Position numbers and translations under genes: made by a program
Shown: piece after piece, positions 8,942 through 18,421 of the stretch
How positions within the stretch are numbered: position 1 is the first letter of the stretch
Layout: each line of letters opens with the position of its first letter
Assembly (NCBI RefSeq): GCF_000382185.1
Contig: NZ_KB907784.1
Location: forward strand, 2,071,633-2,135,632
Direction of reading: 5' to 3'
DNA from: Bordetella sp. FB-8
Lineage (GTDB): Bacteria > Pseudomonadota > Gammaproteobacteria > Burkholderiales > Burkholderiaceae_B
DNA length: 64,000 nt
The notes under the pieces: generated by a model
Told to the model about the DNA's origin: nothing
Seen by the model: only the letters and a program-made list of their open reading frames with translations
The model's database searches: none

Positions 8942-9547
8942 CTATTCCAGGGCAAATGCAAGGACTTCGGGGAGCAGTTCGGCGAAGTTCGATAGCCCGT
9001 GGTCGCTGCCTTGCACGATGCGTTCCCGGCAGCCGGCATAGCGTTCGTGCATTTCGCGCCAATCCAGCACTTGGTCGCCGGTGGCGGCGATGAGAAAGTA
9101 CCGTTGCAATCGGGTGGGCGTATCCACGTTCAGCGCGGCCAGTTCGTCCAGGTATTCGGGCAGGAAGGTGAACGGTGCGTCCGAATGATACATGCGATGC
9201 TGGCCGACCGCGGGGGCGAGGTCCCGCGCCGCATGGACGGCCGGGTTCAGCAGGACGGCTCTGCAGCCCAGCCTCTCGGCGATCCAGGTGGCGTAATAGC
9301 CGCCCAGGGAGGAGCCGATGACGGTCAGCTTGGATGGGTCGTTGTCGGGGCCGTCGTTGCTTTCGCTCAGTTGGCCTTGCGCCAGGCCCAGGGCCAGCTC
9401 GACGGCGGCCTTGGGGCTGGCGGGCAGTTGCGGCGCGGCCCAGATGGGCGACAGGCCGCGTTCGGCCAGGGTTTGCGCCATCATCTTGCCTTTGAACGAG
9501 GCGGGCGATGAGCGAAAGCCGTGCAGGTAGAGGATGCGGTTTTTCAT
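8942..9547 (-). CDS. YqiA/YcfP-family alpha/beta-fold esterase
   Basis: Predicted small cytoplasmic esterase of 201 residues starting at MKNRILYLHGFRSSPASF (9547). The oxyanion loop LHGF and nucleophile elbow GSSLGGYYA (~72) are typical of the UPF0227 YqiA group. An aspartate and a terminal histidine (GSDHGLSNF, ~182) complete a Ser-Asp-His triad. It is the first gene of the minus-strand run esterase-RNB-TonB-aroE-mtgA. A longer frame upstream crosses an intergenic palindrome and is not credible as coding. Confidence 0.88.
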   Translation of the reverse strand: MKNRILYLHGFRSSPASFKGKMMAQTLAERGLSPIWAAPQLPASPKAAVELALGLAQGQLSESNDGPDNDPSKLTVIGSSLGGYYATWIAERLGCRAVLLNPAVHAARDLAPAVGQHRMYHSDAPFTFLPEYLDELAALNVDTPTRLQRYFLIAATGDQVLDWREMHERYAGCRERIVQGSDHGLSNFAELLPEVLAFALE

Positions 9548-9580
9548 GCGGTGGCTCGTATGTTGTGTCTGAGTTTTTAA

Positions 9581-9716
9581 CGCGTCGGTCGGATCGCGCC
9601 GGGGCGGGAGGGCTGCGGCCTGGTCGGCTGGCTCGGCCCCCGCCCTTCCTTCGGAAGCCCTCGGCGGCCTCCGACAGGCCGCAGCCCACCGGCCCTGGCG
9701 CGACCCGACCGACTCC
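9581..9716. repeat. Large intergenic inverted repeat (palindrome)
   Basis: Arms at about 9584-9622 and 9675-9713 are complementary at 35 of 39 positions, including a perfect terminal 12-mer (GGCTGCGGCCTG / CAGGCCGCAGCC). The 52-base loop holds a smaller hairpin (CTTCC-TTC-GGAAG, 9645-9657). It lies between the mpl stop and the esterase start. No transposase or terminal duplication is visible. It could be a processing or termination structure, or a dispersed repeat. Confidence 0.75.
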
Positions 9717-9752
9717 CCATATCTCAAGTGCGTTGGAGGCCTCGCTTGCGCC

Positions 9753-11123
9753 TCACGCTTTCGCGGCCAAAGCATCCAGCAATTTCTGATGCATCCCGCC
9801 AAACCCGCCGTTGCTCATGACGACCACATGATCGCCTTCTTTGGCGGCGCGCGTCACGGCGGCGACCAGGTCATCCAGGTCGCCGTAGCTGCCGGCCTTG
9901 CCGCCCAGCGGAGCCAGGACTTCGGCCGGGTTCCAGCCCAGCGCATGCTTGCCTTCGCGTTCGCCATAAATGAAGGCCATGTCGGCGTCGGTCAGGGATT
10001 CGGGCAGGCGGGCCGCCATGGATCCCAGTTTCATGGTGTTCGAGCGCGGTTCCAGCACGGCCAGGATGCGCGCGCCGCCGATTTGGCGGCGCAGGCCGGC
10101 CAGGGTTGTGGCGATGGCCGTGGGGTGGTGGGCGAAATCGTCATACACCCTGATGCCGCGCGCCGTGCCGCGCAGTTCCATGCGGCGCTTCACGCCGCCA
10201 AAACGCGACAGGGCGGCGATACCCTCAAGAGCCGGTACGCCGGCGTGTTCGGCCGCGGCCAGGGCGGCCAGGGCATTGCGGCGGTTGTGCTCGCCGGTCA
10301 AAGTCCAGCGCACCGAACCCAGATCCCCGCCCTCGCGCAATACGGCAAAGGCGCCGTCCTCCTGCGGCTCGCCTGCCGTCCAGGCCCCCTCCGGGCCGAA
10401 CCGGACCAGCTCCGACCAGCAGCCGCGCTCGAGTACGCGTGCCAGCGCCTCGTCACGGGCGGGCGCCACGATGCGACCTTGGGTAGGAATCGTGCGCACC
10501 AGATGATGGAACTGGGTCTCGATGGCGGCCAGGTCGGGGAAGATGTCGGCGTGGTCGTATTCGAGGTTGTTCAGGATGAGCGTGCGCGAGCGGTAGTGGA
10601 CGAATTTGGAGCGTTTGTCGAAAAATGCGGTGTCGTATTCGTCGGCTTCGATGACGAAATGCCGTGCATCGGGGGCATACCGGGCCGATACCTGCAGGTC
10701 CGGCGCCACGCCGCCGATCAGGAAATTGGGCCGGCGACCGGCGCATTCCAGTATCCAGGCCAGCAAGGAGCTGGTGGTGGTCTTGCCGTGGGTACCGGCC
10801 ACGGCCAGCACATGCTGGCCCGGCAGGACATGGTCGCCCAGCCATTGGGGGCCGGAGACATAGGGCACGCCCGCGTTCAGGATGGCCTCCATTAGCGGAT
10901 TCCCCCGGGTGACCACATTGCCGATGACGTACAGGTCGGGCTTGAGGGCCATCTGGGCCGGATCCCAGCCTTCGATCAGGTCGATGCCCTGCTCGGCCAG
11001 CTGGGCGCTCATCGGGGGGTATACGCCGGCGTCGCAGCCGGTGACCTTGTGGCCGGCCGAGCGCGCGATCAGCGCCAGCCCGCCCATGAAAGTGCCGCAG
11101 ACGCCAAGAATGTGCAGGTGCAT
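9753..11123 (-). CDS. mpl: UDP-N-acetylmuramate:L-Ala-gamma-D-Glu-meso-DAP ligase
   Basis: Murein peptide recycling ligase: attaches the recovered tripeptide to UDP-MurNAc using ATP. It has 456 residues from MHLHILGVCGTFMGGLALI (11123). The N-terminal UDP-binding glycine-rich segment, the Mur-ligase ATP loop VAGTHGKTTTSSLLAW (~105), FVIEADEYDTAFFDKRSKF (~165), ILNNLEYDHADIFPD (~190) and YDDFAHHPTAI (~330) all match Mpl. It is divergent from the tlpA-like gene with 76 bases between starts. anmK, another recycling gene, is also in the window. Confidence 0.96.
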   Translation of the reverse strand: MHLHILGVCGTFMGGLALIARSAGHKVTGCDAGVYPPMSAQLAEQGIDLIEGWDPAQMALKPDLYVIGNVVTRGNPLMEAILNAGVPYVSGPQWLGDHVLPGQHVLAVAGTHGKTTTSSLLAWILECAGRRPNFLIGGVAPDLQVSARYAPDARHFVIEADEYDTAFFDKRSKFVHYRSRTLILNNLEYDHADIFPDLAAIETQFHHLVRTIPTQGRIVAPARDEALARVLERGCWSELVRFGPEGAWTAGEPQEDGAFAVLREGGDLGSVRWTLTGEHNRRNALAALAAAEHAGVPALEGIAALSRFGGVKRRMELRGTARGIRVYDDFAHHPTAIATTLAGLRRQIGGARILAVLEPRSNTMKLGSMAARLPESLTDADMAFIYGEREGKHALGWNPAEVLAPLGGKAGSYGDLDDLVAAVTRAAKEGDHVVVMSNGGFGGMHQKLLDALAAKA

Positions 11124-11199
11124 GAAGGTCCAGTCTCCTGTTCGCATTGTAGAGGCAGGCCGGGTGTTCCATGGCCGCGCGGGAGGGTATGATCGCGCC

Positions 11200-11730
11200 A
11201 TGGATCGTCGTCTTTTGCTTCGTACCGGCGCTGCCCTGGCCGCCGCGCTGGCCGGCGGGGCGGCGGGCACGGCAAGTTGGGCCGCTGTGCCCGCCGTGCA
11301 GCCGACCACGGCTGCCGCCCTGGCGGCGCTGCGTGCCCGCCCTATGGCCGACCTGCAAGGTACCGCCCGCCGTCTGTCCGAATGGCAGGGCCGGCCTATG
11401 CTGCTCAATTTTTGGGCGAGCTGGTGTACGCCCTGCGCCCGCGAGATGCCTCAGCTTGATGCGCTGCAAAAGCAATTCCCGCAAATCCAGTTCATCGGCA
11501 TCGGTATTGATACTGTAGCCAAGATACGCAAATTCCTTCTCAAGGTGCCGGTTTCCTATCCCTTGCTGGCCTTGGGGGCCTCCGGCATCGATACGCTGCG
11601 CGATTTGGGTGACACAGCGGCAGGCCTGCCCTTTACCCTGATTTTGGCTACAGATGGCAGCGTGAAAAGATCCATACTTGGCAAAATTCAGCCTGAAGAT
11701 GTTCGCAATACCCTGGCGAGCCTGATCTGA
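11200..11730 (+). CDS. TlpA/ResA-family thiol-disulfide oxidoreductase
   Basis: Periplasmic thioredoxin-like protein, 176 residues from MDRRLLLRTG. The signal region has paired arginines (3-4) and an Ala-rich hydrophobic stretch. The active site WASWCTPC places the redox cysteines at 76 and 79. The cis-proline region is GLPFTLIL (~150). It probably keeps cytochrome c or other exported thiols reduced, a family-level inference. It heads the plus-strand block tlpA-aroQ-accB-accC-prmA. An upstream in-frame extension lies over mpl and is not used. Confidence 0.92.
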   Translation: MDRRLLLRTGAALAAALAGGAAGTASWAAVPAVQPTTAAALAALRARPMADLQGTARRLSEWQGRPMLLNFWASWCTPCAREMPQLDALQKQFPQIQFIGIGIDTVAKIRKFLLKVPVSYPLLALGASGIDTLRDLGDTAAGLPFTLILATDGSVKRSILGKIQPEDVRNTLASLI

Positions 11731-11815
11731 TTACGCCACATGGTTTTGTTAGTTGGACAATCTGGCCCAATCTGGCGTAAAAAGGCGGTTTGTTGCTTAT
11801 TTTTCGACGACGTTC

Positions 11816-12250
11816 ATGGCGCATAGCGTACTCGTCCTGCATGGCCCCAACCTGAATCTGCTCGGTACGCGCGAACCCGGCATCTACGGTAGCCGCACCC
11901 TGGCGCAGATCGATGCGGGGCTGGCCAAGTTGGCGGGCGAGCTGGGCGTGGAGCTGGCGGCCTGGCAAAGCAATCACGAAGGCGAATTGGTCGAACGCAT
12001 ACAGGCTGCCGCTGGCGACGGCACCGATTTCATCATCATCAACGCAGCCGCCTATACGCACACCAGCGTAGCGATACGCGACGCGCTGGCCGGGGTGGGC
12101 ATCCCTTTCATTGAAGTACATTTGTCCAATATCTATAAGCGCGAGCCGTTTCGGCACCATTCCTACCTGTCCGACACCGCCGTGGGGCTGGTGAGCGGCC
12201 TGGGCGCCGACGGCTACGAAGCCGCGCTGCGCTATGCGGCAGGCCACTGA
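11816..12250 (+). CDS. aroQ: Type II 3-dehydroquinate dehydratase
   Basis: Dehydrates 3-dehydroquinate to 3-dehydroshikimate, the step before aroE. 144 residues from [20 protein letters not shown]. Motifs are [15 protein letters not shown] with the catalytic arginine and tyrosine, [13 protein letters not shown] (~51), [12 protein letters not shown] (~75), and [17 protein letters not shown] with the catalytic histidine (~100). A 21-codon upstream extension is possible but unlikely, since the family starts just before the HGPNLN motif. Confidence 0.97.
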   Translation: MAHSVLVLHGPNLNLLGTREPGIYGSRTLAQIDAGLAKLAGELGVELAAWQSNHEGELVERIQAAAGDGTDFIIINAAAYTHTSVAIRDALAGVGIPFIEVHLSNIYKREPFRHHSYLSDTAVGLVSGLGADGYEAALRYAAGH

Positions 12251-12331
12251 TCGGTTGCGCTTTTTGCTCTTCATTCAGGCAGGGCGGCAAGGCCGTCCAA
12301 TCACAAACAATCACTCGGGAATCAGCCTTCT

Positions 12332-12769
12332 ATGGACCTCCGTAAACTCAAGACCCTGATCGACCTGGTGGCCGAGTCCGGTATCGCCGAACTCGAAATC
12401 ACCGAAGGCGAAGGCAAGGTTCGCATCGTCAAATTCTCGCAGACCGTCCAACCCGTGGCCTACCAGCCGGCGGCCGCTCCGGGCGCGATGGCCGCCGCGC
12501 CCGCGGCCGAAGCCGCCGCGCCGGCAGCCGTCCAGGGGCATGCGGTCAAGGCGCCCATGGTCGGCACTTTCTACCGCTCGCCCAACCCGGGCGCTTCGCC
12601 CTTTGTCCAGGTGGGCCAGGCCGTCAAGGAAGGCGATCCGCTGTGCATCATCGAGGCCATGAAGCTGCTCAATGAGATCGAGGCCGACAAGTCCGGCGTC
12701 GTCAAAGAAATCCTGGTCGAGAACGGCGAGCCGGTCGAGTACGGCCAACCCCTGTTTGTCATTGGCTGA
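12332..12769 (+). CDS. accB: Acetyl-CoA carboxylase biotin carboxyl carrier protein
   Basis: Carries carboxybiotin between biotin carboxylase and carboxyltransferase in fatty-acid synthesis. 145 residues. N-terminal helical region, then an Ala/Pro linker (~47-70), then the biotinyl domain. [12 protein letters not shown] places the biotinylated lysine at about 111. It is 12 bases upstream of accC, the standard accBC operon. Confidence 0.98.
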   Translation: MDLRKLKTLIDLVAESGIAELEITEGEGKVRIVKFSQTVQPVAYQPAAAPGAMAAAPAAEAAAPAAVQGHAVKAPMVGTFYRSPNPGASPFVQVGQAVKEGDPLCIIEAMKLLNEIEADKSGVVKEILVENGEPVEYGQPLFVIG

Positions 12770-12781
12770 TAGTCCAATCCC

Positions 12782-14131
12782 ATGTTCGAAAAAATCCTGA
12801 TCGCCAATCGCGGCGAGATCGCCCTGCGCATTCAGCGCGCCTGTCGCGAGCTGGGCATCAAAACCGTGGTCGTACACTCCGAGGCCGACCGCGAGGCCAA
12901 GTATGTGCGCCTGGCCGATGAGTCGGTCTGCATCGGACCCGCGCCTTCGCGCGAGAGCTATCTCAATATGCCGGCCATTATTTCGGCCGCCGAGGTAACC
13001 GACGCCGAGGCCATTCACCCGGGCTACGGCTTCCTGTCCGAAAACGCCGACTTCGCCGAGCGCGTTGAAAAGAGCGGTTTCGTCTTCATCGGCCCGCGTC
13101 CCGAAACCATCCGCTTGATGGGCGATAAGGTGAGCGCCAAGCGCGCCATGATCGAAGCTGGCGTGCCGGTGGTGCCCGGCTCCGAAGGCGCGCTGCCCGA
13201 AGACCCGCAGGAAATCATGCGTACCGCCCGGGAAGTGGGCTATCCGGTGATCATCAAGGCCGCGGGCGGTGGTGGCGGGCGCGGCATGCGCGTGGTGTAC
13301 ACCGAGGCGGCGCTGATCAACGCCGTCAACATGACGCGCACGGAGGCCGGCGCGGCCTTCAACAATCCCGAGGTCTACCTCGAAAAATTTCTGGAAAATC
13401 CGCGCCACGTGGAAATTCAGGTGCTGGCCGACGGCGGGCGCAACGCCGTGTGGCTGGGCGAGCGCGACTGCTCCATGCAGCGCCGCCACCAGAAGGTCAT
13501 CGAAGAGGCGCCGGCCCCGGGCATCGCACGCCGCGTTATCGAGCGCGTGGGCGAACGCTGCGCCGATGCGTGCCGCAAGATGGGCTACCGCGGCGCCGGC
13601 ACCTTCGAGTTCCTGTACGAGAACGGCGAGTTCTACTTCATCGAGATGAACACGCGCGTGCAGGTCGAGCACCCGGTCACTGAACTCATCACCGGCGTGG
13701 ACATCGTGCAGCAGCAGATCCTGATCGCCGCCGGCGAGAAATTCGTCTTGCGCCAGCGCGACGTTATCCTCAAGGGCCATGCCATCGAATGCCGCATCAA
13801 CGCGGAAGACCCCTTCCGCTTCACGCCCAGCCCCGGACGCATCACCAATTGGCATGTGCCGGGCGGACCGGGCGTGCGCATCGATTCCCACGTCTTCAAC
13901 GGCTATTTCGTGCCGCCCAATTACGACTCGATGATCGCCAAGATCATCACCTACGGCGAAACCCGCGAGCAGGCCATGGCGCGCATGCGCATCGCCCTGT
14001 CCGAGATGGTGGTCGAGGGCATTCAGACCAATATCCCGCTGCACCGCGATCTGATGCAGGATGCCCGCTTCATGGAAGGCGGCACCAGCATTCATTACCT
14101 GGAGCACAAGCTGGAACAGCGTCCCAAGTAA
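12782..14131 (+). CDS. accC: Acetyl-CoA carboxylase biotin carboxylase subunit
   Basis: ATP-dependent carboxylation of biotin on AccB. 449 residues, full length. It begins [17 protein letters not shown], and contains the ATP-grasp glycine loop [15 protein letters not shown] (~159), [17 protein letters not shown] (~200), [19 protein letters not shown] (~230) and [16 protein letters not shown] (~287). Co-transcribed with accB. Confidence 0.98.
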   Translation: MFEKILIANRGEIALRIQRACRELGIKTVVVHSEADREAKYVRLADESVCIGPAPSRESYLNMPAIISAAEVTDAEAIHPGYGFLSENADFAERVEKSGFVFIGPRPETIRLMGDKVSAKRAMIEAGVPVVPGSEGALPEDPQEIMRTAREVGYPVIIKAAGGGGGRGMRVVYTEAALINAVNMTRTEAGAAFNNPEVYLEKFLENPRHVEIQVLADGGRNAVWLGERDCSMQRRHQKVIEEAPAPGIARRVIERVGERCADACRKMGYRGAGTFEFLYENGEFYFIEMNTRVQVEHPVTELITGVDIVQQQILIAAGEKFVLRQRDVILKGHAIECRINAEDPFRFTPSPGRITNWHVPGGPGVRIDSHVFNGYFVPPNYDSMIAKIITYGETREQAMARMRIALSEMVVEGIQTNIPLHRDLMQDARFMEGGTSIHYLEHKLEQRPK

Positions 14132-14330
14132 TGAACGACGCCCACGATCGTTCGCTGCCCCCCTTTGGGCCTGCATGCTGCCTGGATTCTCCTGGGACCG
14201 CACAGTCCGCAGGGGCTGTGCGGCGTTCTGGCTCATCCCCCAAGGGGGCGGAATTTTCGTCCATTCACGCCAAGGGCGTTGTCCTCCGAAAGAGAATCAA
14301 CGCCTGCTGGCGGCCATGCGGAGACTGAGG
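14132..14330. other. accC-prmA spacer with nested hairpins
   Basis: A 199-base non-coding gap. It holds a perfect 8-base hairpin (CCGCACAG 14198-14205 with CTGTGCGG 14216-14223). This is flanked by two C/G-run segments, CCCCCCTTTGGG (14159-14170) and CCCCCAAGGGGG (14237-14248), the latter a perfect palindrome by itself. No T-run follows, so a simple intrinsic terminator is not supported. Confidence 0.5.
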
Positions 14331-15296
14331 ATGCGCGAACTCGTTATCCACTGCCGTGAAGCCCAGGTTGAGGCCTTTTCCGACGCGCTGCTCGAGGTCG
14401 GCGCGCTGTCGGTGTCCGTTGAGGACGCCGATGAAGGTACGGCGGGCGAGCGGCCGCTGTTCGGCGAGCCGGGCTCCGAACCTGATGTGCAGGCCTGGGA
14501 CCGCAATCGGGTGGTGGCCTTGCTGCCGGACGGCGCCGATCCGGCGCAACTGATCGAAGCCGCGCTGGCCGATTGCGGTCTGGATGCACCGATGGGACAG
14601 GCGTGGTCCCTGCGCGAAGTGCCCGATGCCGATTGGGTGCGGCTGACGCAGTCACAATTCGGTCCCATCGAAATTTCCGAGAAACTCTGGATCATCCCGA
14701 GCTGGCACAAGGTCGCCGATCCGGGCGCCGTGCCCGACGGACTGCCGCCTGCCGATGAGGCAGGACCCGAGGCCGGGCCGGCCTATATGGCGCCGGGCGT
14801 CGTGCGCATCGAACTCGATCCGGGGTTGGCCTTCGGCACTGGCAGCCATCCCACCACGCATTTATGCCTGGCCTGGCTCGAAGCCGAAATGCCGGCCGAC
14901 GCCACTTTGCTGGACTATGGCTGCGGCTCGGGCATCCTGGCCATTGCCGCGCGCAAGCTGGGCGCCGGGGCCACGCTGGCCGTCGACATCGACCCGCAGG
15001 CGGTGCAATCCACCGTCGACAACGCCTCGGCCAACCGGGTTGAGCTGTCGGCCATGCTGCCCGGCGGCCTGCCCGAGGGCGGCTTTCAGGTGGTGGTGGC
15101 CAACATCCTGTCCAACCCGCTCAAGGTGCTCGCGCCTATGCTGGCCGGTCGAGTGGCGCCGGGCGGCCATCTGGTTCTGTCGGGCGTGCTGGAGCGCCAG
15201 GCGCAGGAAGTCGCCGCCGCCTATGCGCCCTGGATCGCCATGTCGGTCTGGCGTGCGCGCGAGGGCTGGGTCTGCCTGCACGGCCGGCGGAATTAA
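14331..15296 (+). CDS. prmA: Ribosomal protein L11 methyltransferase
   Basis: Transfers methyl groups from S-adenosylmethionine to lysines of ribosomal protein L11. 321 residues from [20 protein letters not shown]. The N-terminal L11-binding domain is followed by the SAM-binding motif [20 protein letters not shown] (~190) and the substrate motif [16 protein letters not shown] (~250). A longer in-frame extension runs back into the repeat-bearing spacer and is not credible. Confidence 0.96.
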   Translation: MRELVIHCREAQVEAFSDALLEVGALSVSVEDADEGTAGERPLFGEPGSEPDVQAWDRNRVVALLPDGADPAQLIEAALADCGLDAPMGQAWSLREVPDADWVRLTQSQFGPIEISEKLWIIPSWHKVADPGAVPDGLPPADEAGPEAGPAYMAPGVVRIELDPGLAFGTGSHPTTHLCLAWLEAEMPADATLLDYGCGSGILAIAARKLGAGATLAVDIDPQAVQSTVDNASANRVELSAMLPGGLPEGGFQVVVANILSNPLKVLAPMLAGRVAPGGHLVLSGVLERQAQEVAAAYAPWIAMSVWRAREGWVCLHGRRN

Positions 15297-15330
15297 TCTG
15301 CGGTTCACACGGTTCACACTAAAATAGCGC

Positions 15331-16722
15331 ATGGCGCTCACTACTCGTTGTCCGAATTGCCGTACGGCCTTCAAGGTCGTGGCGGATCAATTACGCGTGC
15401 GCAACGGACTGGTGCGCTGCGGTTCCTGCGGCACGGTTTTCGATGGGCGTGCCTGCCTGGAAGGCGCTGACGCCGCTTTGGCATTCGCGCCACGGCCGCT
15501 GGCGCCGGTTGTCGTGCCGCCGGTTGTGCCGTTCGCTCCGGTTACGGCCATCGCCCCGGCCGTTCCGATGCCGCCGGCCGATCCACCGCCGCTTCCTTCT
15601 TACCCGGCACATTCGCAGGCGGACTCTCTGCTCGACCGCGCGCCCGAGCTGTCGGCTGTGCCGGCCCGCTCGCCGTTTTCCTCCGTCGATCCGCCTGCCG
15701 TGCTGCGTGGCCGCAATCGTGACGTGCCGCCGGTCGGGCAAGTCCCCGATCCCGATCCCGAACCCGACGAAATCCGCGCACGCGACGACGGGCGCGCATC
15801 GATCGGCATGCATGCGCACGATCCCTTCGACGGCCGGGAAGGCTTCATTCCCGCCGCGGCGCCGGGCGGCATGATCGCTGTCCGCGATGTGCACGCGGCC
15901 CACGGCCTGCCTGAAGACGATGGCGCGCATTTTCCCCTGCGCGCCTACGATCCCGACGACCTCCCCTCCGATCAGGTCGAACCCGAGTTCACGGTTGGCG
16001 GCATCCGGCAGGACGCTGCCGACGAAGACGCACTGGGCGAGGGCGTCTATGGTGAGGTCCGGACCCGCTATTCCAGCACTACCGACGTGGGCCGCGCACC
16101 GCCGCAGTTCCTCGACCAGGACCTGATCAAGAGCCATCACACCCGGCGCCGCGCATGGGCCTGGCTCTGCCTGCTCGGTTGTCTGGCGCTCTGCGGGCAA
16201 CTGCTCTACGTCTATCGAACACCCATCACTATCTCGATGCCGGGGCTGCGGCCAGCGTTCGTCGGCGTATGCAAGGCCCTGGGGTGCAAGGTCAGCTACG
16301 CCCGGCGCATCGAGCGCATCTGGATCGAGTCTTCGTCGCTGCGCATGACGCCGCCCAACAGCGCGCAGCCGGCGGGGGATGTGTCGGGCGCCGTTGCGTC
16401 GGGCGCCGTTGCGTCGGGCGCCGCTGCGTCGGGCGCCAGCGTGCAAAGCGGCTCGCCGGCGGCGGACGGCACTGCCCGCATGATCCTCGGCGCGGTGCTG
16501 CGCAATCGCTACGAGGCAGATCAGGAGTGGCCCGCGCTGGATCTCAAGCTGCGCGACAAGTCCGATACCGTCGTGGCCGAGAAGGTCATTCTGCCCCAGA
16601 ACTACCTGCCGCCGGGCACTACGGGTCCCATGGCGGCGGGCGCGGAGGTGACGATCTCCGTGCCTATCGTCGTCAATGGGCTGCAGATCAACGGCTTCGG
16701 CCTCAAGGTGTTTTTTCCCTGA
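15331..16722 (+). CDS. Zinc-ribbon, DUF3426-domain membrane protein
   Basis: 463 residues. N-terminal MJ0042-type zinc ribbon with CxxC pairs at 7/10 and 30/33 (RCPNCRTAF; RCGSCGTVF). A long Pro- and Asp-rich linker follows, then one membrane segment near 277-297 (AWLCLLGCLALCGQLLYVY) and a C-terminal DUF3426 domain (RMILGAVLRNRYEADQEWP; LPPGTTGPMAAGAEVT). Function unknown; the common order prmA then this gene is conserved in the group. Odd: an in-frame tandem 15-base repeat at 16382-16440 gives a GAVAS-type peptide repeat. Confidence 0.88.
   Translation: MALTTRCPNCRTAFKVVADQLRVRNGLVRCGSCGTVFDGRACLEGADAALAFAPRPLAPVVVPPVVPFAPVTAIAPAVPMPPADPPPLPSYPAHSQADSLLDRAPELSAVPARSPFSSVDPPAVLRGRNRDVPPVGQVPDPDPEPDEIRARDDGRASIGMHAHDPFDGREGFIPAAAPGGMIAVRDVHAAHGLPEDDGAHFPLRAYDPDDLPSDQVEPEFTVGGIRQDAADEDALGEGVYGEVRTRYSSTTDVGRAPPQFLDQDLIKSHHTRRRAWAWLCLLGCLALCGQLLYVYRTPITISMPGLRPAFVGVCKALGCKVSYARRIERIWIESSSLRMTPPNSAQPAGDVSGAVASGAVASGAAASGASVQSGSPAADGTARMILGAVLRNRYEADQEWPALDLKLRDKSDTVVAEKVILPQNYLPPGTTGPMAAGAEVTISVPIVVNGLQINGFGLKVFFP
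16382..16440 (+). repeat. Tandem 15-bp repeat inside a coding sequence
   Basis: Nearly four copies of GTCGGGCGCCGTTGC-like 15-base units (16382, 16397, 16412, 16427), the third and fourth with small changes. Being a multiple of three, copy changes would lengthen or shorten an Ala/Gly/Ser spacer without a frameshift. Confidence 0.85.
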
Positions 16723-16742
16723 ATCCCTTTTAAGGTAATTTC

Positions 16743-17687
16743 ATGACGGCTCCAGTACTGGTTTGCGGTTCGATGGCTTTCGATGCCATCGCCCTGTTCG
16801 AAGGACATTTCGGCGATCACATACTGCCCGAGCGCATCCGCACGCTATCCGTGTCCTTCCTGGTGCCCACGCTGCGCCGCGAGTTCGGCGGCTGTGCCGG
16901 CAACGTGGCCTACAACCTGAAGCTGCTGGGCGGCACGCCCCTGCCCGTAGCCAGCGTGGGCGAGGATGCCACAGGCTATCTGCAGCGCCTGAAGGAGCTG
17001 GGTATCAGCACGGCGCACGTCAAGGTCGTGCCTGGCACGCTGACCGCGCAATGCTGGATCACGACCGATCTGGACGACAACCAGATCACGGCCTTTCACC
17101 CGGGCGCCATGGGCATGTCCGCGCAGAATGATTTCGGCGCGCATACCGGGGCTGTGTGGGGCGTGGTCTCGCCCGACGCGAAAGAAGGCATGTTTGTCCA
17201 CGCCGAGCGCATGAACAAACTCGGCATTCCCTTTATCTTCGACCTGGGACAGGCCATGCCGCTCTTTGAGGGCGCGGATATCGAGCGCATGATCAGGCTG
17301 GCGCAGGTGCTCACCGCCAACGACTACGAGGCCAGTGTCATCGAGCAGCGCACCGGCCGCCAAATCGCCGACATCGCCAAGACCATGCAGGCCGTCATCG
17401 TGACGCGCGGCGGCGAGGGCGCGACGCTCATGGCGGACGGGCAGACCATCGAAGTGCCGCCCGTCCAGGCGGCGGCCGTGGTCGATCCCACCGGCTGCGG
17501 CGATGCGCATCGCGCCGGCCTGGTCTATGGGCTGACCCAGGGCTGGAACTGGCTGGACAGCTGCCGCCTGGCCAACGTGATGGGTTCCATTAAGATCGCC
17601 GCACGCGGGGCGCAGAACCACCAGCCGACCCGCGGCGAGATCGACGGCCTGCTGCGCGCCTCCTACGGCATCGGTTTGCCTGCTTGA
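16743..17687 (+). CDS. PfkB-family carbohydrate/adenosine kinase
   Basis: Sugar or nucleoside kinase of the ribokinase superfamily, 314 residues. It has N-terminal substrate motif FGGCAGNVAYNLKLLGG (~43) and C-terminal ATP/anion-hole motif VDPTGCGDAHRAGLVYG (~246) with the catalytic aspartate in GCGD. The overall pattern resembles the adenosine kinase-like subgroup, but the substrate cannot be fixed from sequence. It starts 20 bases after the DUF3426 gene. Confidence 0.9.
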   Translation: MTAPVLVCGSMAFDAIALFEGHFGDHILPERIRTLSVSFLVPTLRREFGGCAGNVAYNLKLLGGTPLPVASVGEDATGYLQRLKELGISTAHVKVVPGTLTAQCWITTDLDDNQITAFHPGAMGMSAQNDFGAHTGAVWGVVSPDAKEGMFVHAERMNKLGIPFIFDLGQAMPLFEGADIERMIRLAQVLTANDYEASVIEQRTGRQIADIAKTMQAVIVTRGGEGATLMADGQTIEVPPVQAAAVVDPTGCGDAHRAGLVYGLTQGWNWLDSCRLANVMGSIKIAARGAQNHQPTRGEIDGLLRASYGIGLPA

Positions 17688-17824
17688 GACGCGGTGGACC
17701 TGCTGCAGCGGTTGCGCCCGGTTTCATCGGGCCGCCGGGGCGGTTGCCGGCAGGACTAAAATGATTTTGCTTTCCCGGCGGCCGTGAGCGGCGCCGGGAA
17801 ACGTTCCGATCTGGAGCTTTTGAC

Positions 17825-18325
17825 ATGACGACGCAAGTGACGCTTTCTACTTTTTCGCGAGCCGGCCGTTGGACGGCCGTCGCTGCTCTGGGGCTGTCCC
17901 TGTCGGTGCTGGCCGGGTGTGCCACGCCTAGCGCTTCCAGCAGCGTCTATACCTACGGTCAGGCCCAGCGTGAACAGATCGTGCGCACTGGCACCATCAC
18001 CAGCATGCGTCCGATCACCATCGAAAAAAGCGGCACGTCCGGCGCCGGCGCGGTTGCCGGCGGCTTGGTGGGCGGTGTTGCGGGGGCGGGTGTGGGCCGC
18101 GGCATGGGCAACGCGCTGGCGGCCGTGGGCGGTGCCGTCATAGGTGCCTTGGCGGGCAATGCAATCGAAGGCCATATGGGCAAAACATCAGGCTACGAAA
18201 TCACGGTGCGCCTGGATAACGGCGAGACCCGCGTCATCGCGCAGTCGGCCGACCAGCCCCTGAGCGTCGGTCAGCGCGTTCAGGTCATCAGCGGCGCGGG
18301 CCCCACGCGTGTGGCGCCGATGTAA
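17825..18325 (+). CDS. SlyB-like glycine-zipper outer-membrane lipoprotein
   Basis: 166 residues with a lipobox LSVLAGC (acylated cysteine at 32). The rest is a Gly/Ala-rich 2TM glycine-zipper segment (AGAVAGGLVGGVAGAGVG read as GGLVGGVAGAGVGRGMG, ~75-115). The C-terminal beta domain has YEITVRLDNGETRVIAQ (~125). Family members stabilise the outer membrane. It is followed by a strong terminator. Confidence 0.9.
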   Translation: MTTQVTLSTFSRAGRWTAVAALGLSLSVLAGCATPSASSSVYTYGQAQREQIVRTGTITSMRPITIEKSGTSGAGAVAGGLVGGVAGAGVGRGMGNALAAVGGAVIGALAGNAIEGHMGKTSGYEITVRLDNGETRVIAQSADQPLSVGQRVQVISGAGPTRVAPM

Positions 18326-18344
18326 AGCGCGTGCGCCTGAAAGC

Positions 18345-18373
18345 AAACCCCCGGTAGTACGCCGGGGGTTTTT
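18345..18373 (+). terminator. Intrinsic terminator after the SlyB-like gene
   Basis: Stem AAACCCCCGG (18345-18354) and CCGGGGGTTT (18362-18371) with loop TAGTACG, followed by a T-run. Placed 20 bases after the stop. Confidence 0.92.
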
Positions 18374-18421
18374 CGTTTTAGGGCAGAGCGATACTGTGCG
18401 GCCAGGGCCTGTGAACAGGCC

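Noticed and set aside
7047..9689. Single 880-residue protein joining upstream sequence to the RNB ribonuclease
   Set aside because: The first part lies over the separate esterase gene in another frame. The ribonuclease has its own start at 8930.
12311..14236. Open frame of 641 codons antisense to accB and accC
   Set aside because: Shadow of two certain genes; composition rich in Asp, His and Arg and no known motif.
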